Position numbers and translations under genes: made by a program. Source: Straminergon stramineum (lineage: Eukaryota > Streptophyta > Bryopsida > Hypnales > Calliergonaceae). From it: a stretch of DNA of 64,000 nucleotides. Location of the stretch: NCBI GenBank assembly GCA_963920665.1, contig OY987271.1, positions 7,443,350-7,507,349 on the forward strand, given 5' to 3'. The notes under the pieces were generated by a model. That model did no database searches. It was not told the DNA's origin and saw nothing but the letters and a program-made list of their open reading frames with translations. This document shows positions 59,337-64,000 of the stretch, piece after piece (the first letter of the stretch is position 1; each line of letters begins with the position of its first letter).

Positions 59337-60580
59337 TTACTTTTTGCCTTTGCTGCCCTTGCCACCTCCTTTCTTAGAGTCCATCTTGGCCTGCATTCGC
59401 GCAGCCGCAGCCGCCTTGGCTTCCTCTCGCTTCTTCTTGTCTTCCTCCTTCTTCACAGCAGCCAAGTCTCTCTCCTTGCGAACCTCCTCCAGCTTGGCCT
59501 TCTCGGCGGCCACACTGTCCAGGGTGGATCCCTTTGGGGGACGCGCTCCTAGCAGCTCAATCTCAAACACCAGGGTGGCTCCCCCGGGAATCTCAGGCGC
59601 AGCCCCGGCCTGGCCATACGCGTAGTCGGGCTTACAGGTGATGGTTGCAATTTCACCGACTTGCATGGTCTTGATTGCAATGTCCCAGGCGCGGATCACA
59701 CTGCCTTTGCCGATCTCGAAGGTGAACACCGTGTTGTCCTCTTTCGTCGAGTCAAACACTGCCCCTGTGGTTGCCAAAGAACGCAATTTGAACATATAAA
59801 CACATATATAAGAGGGGTCACATCTGAACAATCCATAAATGCCAAGAATTTTGATACCCGTTCTACATCATAATTTGTCATGGATTTTGACATCAGGGTT
59901 CAGAAATTTATGATCCACATAGTCTCAATGGAGCCTGCTTCTGTAGAAGTGGAAACTAAGCATTAAATAAGGAGAGTCATAGAGCATGGTTTGCGTTTCA
60001 TAATCTTGTCGTCATTTAGGGTTATGACGTCCTTCTTAGAGCCTTGATTGATCATGATGGAATCAGATTCAATCATTGAGGGTTATGTCCAGTTACGCGG
60101 AAATACAGTATCATTATGGAAACAACATCCCTCGACAGTCTTCAACTGCTGAGATCATTTCCAATACAACTTAGTTCTGAACATAACTTCCTTTCCTCAA
60201 AGAGTATCAATAGGATTCAACAGGATATGTCTGGATATGTAAAAGTAGAGACTCGGTATGAAAATAACATTCCTCTCCACTCTCCTAGGGAGAAATGATA
60301 TTACATATTTCTCATAAGGAGACTCTACTTTCACATTAATCCACCATGTGAAGGGCAAATTTCAGAAAATCAGTGCACTCATCCCATGAATATGTTTTTT
60401 GGAATGGAAACAGGCTATTGTGGGAATGGGACATATAATACCTGTGTCCGCGAGTTTGCCCTCGTATTGAACATCGACGTTGGGCAGATTCTCGGACGGG
60501 TGAAGTGCTCCGGGCTTGGCCTTCCGGATGATCTTCTTCGTGACGCCGCCATCACCGGTGAGATCCAACACATCCGACAT
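59337..60580 (-). CDS. FKBP20-1: FKBP-type peptidyl-prolyl cis-trans isomerase, FKBP20-1 type
   Basis: Two exons, 60442-60580 and 59337-59764, joined in phase ([10 protein letters not shown]) to give 188 residues, close to Arabidopsis FKBP20-1 as I recall it. The start [20 protein letters not shown] is diagnostic. The FKBP fold spans about residues 30-117, with [49 protein letters not shown] and [15 protein letters not shown] Lys/Glu/Ala-rich helical tail follows ([20 protein letters not shown]), ending [10 protein letters not shown], probably nuclear and possibly nucleic-acid or partner binding. The enzyme catalyses proline isomerisation; the Arabidopsis protein is nuclear. The ATG at 60580 is preferred over an in-frame TTG ten codons upstream. 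The single intron (59765-60441) is GT-AG. Confidence 0.93.
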
Positions 60581-61371
60581 ATTTGGTGCTTGAAATTCAA
60601 CGTCGAACAATGCGCCTCTCGTCGAATTTCAAACACGTTCCGAATGTTCTTGACGATTTCGAGGTTTGAAGAACGTGACCGGATGATTAAACGAGGCCCA
60701 ATCAAAGCAAACCGAATGCGCAGAGGTCTGGTTTCTGAAGTCACTAGTGATCTCAATGGCCATGCCCAGAGTTAGGTCAGGGGACCCTTACGAAAAAGAT
60801 AGCCAACGACGGCGAGAACAACTAACAACACAAACGAATCCGAACTCACACCCACCACAACAAAATCCAAAACCCAAAACCAAAACACTCTCCAATTCCG
60901 AAACCACACCAAAATTTCCTAAAAATCACACAACCACTTCCTCACACGGTTAATCACGCAGACGACGAAAGGAACAAAATTTACAAAAAACTCAACGCAC
61001 TCGCAACGTCAGTTGTTTCTGCGCAAACATAAATATCCCGTGAAACCACCCTAGAAACTCCGTCCCGACTCGGAAGCCACGCCGAAGCCCGACAAAAAAG
61101 AGCAAAACTCACTTGTAACACCCGCTCCTTCTTTCCCTCTATCTCACACACACATTCACGGCACCACGGATTTCTCGAGCGCTGCAAATTTGGCACCTAG
61201 GTGGACGCAGGATGCAACGAGTGTGGGATGCGTGACACTTAAGTTTCTGAGAGACTCTCAAGGGGAACGACGGACTCCGCCTGGTACATCTACAACTAAG
61301 TTACTACGGAGACGCTTGCTTGCAGAGGGTCGGTGGTAATGGGATGGAGGGAGGGGATGGGAAGAAGCATA
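60581..61371 (-). promoter_or_regulatory. FKBP20-1 5' leader and promoter region
   Basis: A richer-composition stretch above the start codon with AC-rich tracts (for example CACCACAACAAAATCC near 60850) that read GT/T-rich on the coding strand. No definite TATA box was chosen. Antisense open frames (60386-60775, 60747-60953) show no domains. Confidence 0.4.
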
Positions 61372-61428
61372 GATGGCGGAGATGGCGGAGATGGCGGAGA
61401 TGGCGTTGGCGATGGCGATGGTGATGGT
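61372..61428. repeat. (GATGGCGGA)n / GATGGC minisatellite
   Basis: Three to four perfect GATGGCGGA units followed by GATGGCG(T)TGGC and GATGGC/GATGGT hexamers, about 800 bp upstream of the FKBP20-1 start. It produces a Met-Ala-Glu repeat frame (61373-61621) that is not otherwise gene-like. Confidence 0.85.
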
Positions 61429-61621
61429 TAACTTCAGCTCAGTGGGACGGATGATGAAAGGAAACTTGCGAAGGAGATGCACCTGCTTGGGGAACGGGAG
61501 TTGGGAACTTGGGGGTTCTCAGGTTCCAAATAACGCTCCCCTCGACGAATCTGGAATTTCCATGAAGAATGAGAAGTTTGGGGAGAGAAAAGAGGAACCA
61601 ATTACAAGTCAGAAATCATGA

Positions 61622-64000
61622 AGAAGGCGTGACACTCTTTCAATAGGTGAGGAGATGAGGGTGGAGAAATAAATACCCAGATTTTTTAGAACACGAAAAA
61701 GGCACAAAACGGACAATGGAAGTGTAGGCATTGCACAATAGACAACGAGGGCGCAAAACACACAAACCAAACCAAATAGAGAAGAATGTAGGTTGTAGAT
61801 GAATGGAAATGTGGAAGTTGGGTGAAAGTGAGCTTCAAAGCTATGAAAAATTCTTCAGAGAATGCTTCTTCATAGTCACTCTTCATTTCCAAAGGAGAAG
61901 AATGGCCATTCTCAATCTTCAAAGAATGAGGCCTCTACAAGCCACAAAGAACCAATATGAGAGTGCCACGTCCCCATTCTATGAAGATTGAGAATGGGGT
62001 GAAGAAGGTGTGACTACCCCTAGTGTTATAGACATTCGTATTCACAAATCCATAATTTAGCATAAAATAAAAGTAAAAGTGTGAATATAGAAATTGATCT
62101 GTAGTATGTGAGGTGCTCCACACTTCTACAAAAATTTGAAGCAAAATGTAATCACAGTTCAAAAGTTGATGACTCTCAAAGCTAGCTTGCAACCCCTACA
62201 AACCCAATTTTGGCCTTTTTTTCTAAAAACACTATAACAAATTTTTTTAAATTGTTTTTTCAATACCACAATATTAATCATGTACATTTGACTATGGCAT
62301 GTCTTTATACATTCTATAACACCTACCTTTAGTGAATTATCAAAAATGAACCTTTATACATTTGAAAATTATTTAGAATTTAAAAAATATATTTCCTATT
62401 TTTATAAATGGAAATTTGAGGACTTTTGATTGAATTAATGGTATAGGATATTCTTGGCAATCCTAAAAAACCTATGAGTTGTCTATGAATTGTTGCTAAA
62501 TAGAAATTGCATTGTTTTTGATATAATTGTCATATTAAAAAACTCTAATACTCAAACAAATATATATTTTTCAATCATGCTTCCACTTTTCTCTATTGAA
62601 ACTTAATAATGATGCTAGTGCCCTAAAATGTCAATTGCCTTGACACAATTATTAGAGGAGATTCAGCTGCCTTGGAAGCCCATTTCAGGCTAGTTCCCTA
62701 GGCTGCGAACTAGCTAGGGTTGTCTAGAATTTAAAACTATTAAAAAAATTAATGAAAAATAATAATATTATTATAAACATAATTTTATTTTCAAATAAAT
62801 ATTTTAAAAGTAAATTTTTATTATTATTCGACGTGACCGTCGCCTAGCCATGTCATCGAGCTATTGTAGCCGAGTTCCCACAGTTCGAGAATTTGTGGGG
62901 AATTCACAAGCTTCTACAATAGCTCATTCTCTTCTAATGGGATTGGATCTAACAATCTTCAATCTTCTTGTACTTGTATCAAAAAAATCTCAAACACCAT
63001 AATATAGATTTGTAAAACAAGACCTACAATTCTTAAAGTTTGTGGAACAATGACACAAATATGTTCAATTCATATGAAACATAACAACATTTCAAAGATA
63101 TTCCTTTCAAAAGCATTTGGAAGATTTTGATGGAATCAATGGCACATGGTCCTATTGACTATTACAGAGAATCTAATGGTTATATTTTGAGTCATTATTG
63201 AATTCACTTTGTCTAAAGTGGATTTTTATGTCATATTGAATAATAATTCAAAATGTATTAAATCTCTTTTTTTCTATTTAAATATTATACATATTATACA
63301 TATCATTTAAAAAATTAGGAGCAATTTTAAGAAAGGGGATAGTGACTATGGTACCTTAACAAGCAATTTTGATAAAATTCAATTAAAAATACACAAGCCT
63401 ATATTTTTGGAAATTATGACACTTGTTTGCATAATAAGTATATATTAATTTTACGATAATGAGATCCCTAGAGTTTTCTATTCACATCAAGATAACAATA
63501 TGATAATCCCTTCTTCATATTTAACAAAGTTATTTTGTTATAAAAAGTTGTTCATCCTATGCTCTCTTGAACAAGTCTACTTCATATTGTTCACATTCAA
63601 GATGACATGGACAATTGCCTAAATAGTTTGCAAAGAAGTTCACTCATGCCAAAGCTCTTATTCTAACTTTAATTAACTATTAGGTAGTATGATCTTAATG
63701 TTGCTAGTATGGTACTTAAATTAATTTTCTTTTAGGATGCATCTTCGTACAACAGGAGAATTTTATATACTTACGATTTTAGGGTCATCAAAATGATGTC
63801 TATACAAAAATCACTAGTATAAATTCATGTTGTAAAGAATGCTCTTAAATGCAGTTTTCAACATGATTTGAGGTGATAAGTGAAATATGAAGCCACATAC
63901 TAAAAACAACCTTATTAAAGGCAATTTTCAACATGATTTGAGATGACTAGTGAATTATGAAACCAACTCATTTATATAGGTTGAAATGATAGACTAGTGA
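61622..64000. repeat. AT-rich repeat region at right end
   Basis: No gene recognised. The segment about 62640-62990 resembles about 205-500 at the left edge (AGAGGAGATT..., AGGC(C/T)(C/A)GTTCCC, GAGTTCCCA(T/C)AGT(C)C(A/G)AGAA), so both window ends carry one repeat family. At 63849 and 63918 a ~69-bp direct repeat (TTTTCAACATGATTTGAG(G/A)T) closes the window. Confidence 0.45.

Noticed and set aside
60747..60953. Small plus-strand gene divergent from FKBP20-1
   Set aside because: The frame is an AC-rich (Pro/Thr/Lys/Asn) low-complexity tract in the presumed leader, without a recognisable domain.
1..64000. tRNA, rRNA, CRISPR arrays or bacterial operons
   Set aside because: I looked for tRNA-like GGTTC-AA/GA-TCC arms, regular spacer arrays and tightly packed same-strand genes and found none; spliced genes show this is a nuclear eukaryotic sequence.

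Overview
This is a 64-kb piece of a plant nuclear genome: AT-rich, gene-poor and repeat-laden, with spliced GT-AG genes. Five protein-coding genes can be reconstructed exon by exon: a dienelactone-hydrolase-family protein (DLH), 10-formyltetrahydrofolate synthetase (THFS), an LCIB/LCIC-family (theta-type) carbonic-anhydrase-like protein, an ASCC1-like KH plus 2H-phosphoesterase protein, and FKBP20-1. All except the LCIB-like gene resemble their plant orthologues. LCIB/LCIC proteins belong to the algal CO2-concentrating mechanism and, as far as I recall, are missing from most land plants except hornworts. The source is therefore a streptophyte, more likely a charophycean alga or bryophyte-grade plant than a seed plant. 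I cannot name the species.

Layout. 1-12.5 kb is repeat territory: diverged AT-rich repeats, two inverted copies of a ~0.95-kb TIR element, a ~90-bp tandem repeat seen at two sites, and a GC-richer transposon-like unit (about 7.7-11.05 kb) whose long minus-strand reading frame is broken by three in-frame TAG codons. 13-17.2 kb holds exon-like segments of an unidentified gene and a decayed coiled-coil reading frame. 17.2-29 kb is mostly non-coding, with three TIR elements, one of them a filled copy carrying a nested MITE whose empty counterpart lies 5 kb away. DLH (minus) is at 29.1-29.8 kb. 30.8-34 kb carries a tandem duplication, a degenerate TAGTTGCA-type array and a solo LTR with a 5-bp target-site duplication. 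THFS (plus, six exons) spans 35.7-40.9 kb. The LCIB-like gene (minus, seven coding exons) spans 42.0-45.8 kb, tail to tail with THFS. 47-52 kb is non-coding. The ASCC1-like gene (plus, about 12 exons) and FKBP20-1 (minus, two exons) are also tail to tail. 61-64 kb is promoter-proximal sequence followed by AT-rich repeats.

The genes do not form an operon or an evident pathway cluster. THFS supplies one-carbon units, the LCIB-like protein concerns CO2/bicarbonate, ASCC1 RNA or DNA repair, and FKBP20-1 nuclear prolyl isomerisation. The most interesting item is the complete LCIB-family gene, with its metal-ligand residues intact and no visible transit peptide. Exon boundaries were inferred by eye from splice consensus, reading phase and remembered homologues; no alignment was run.
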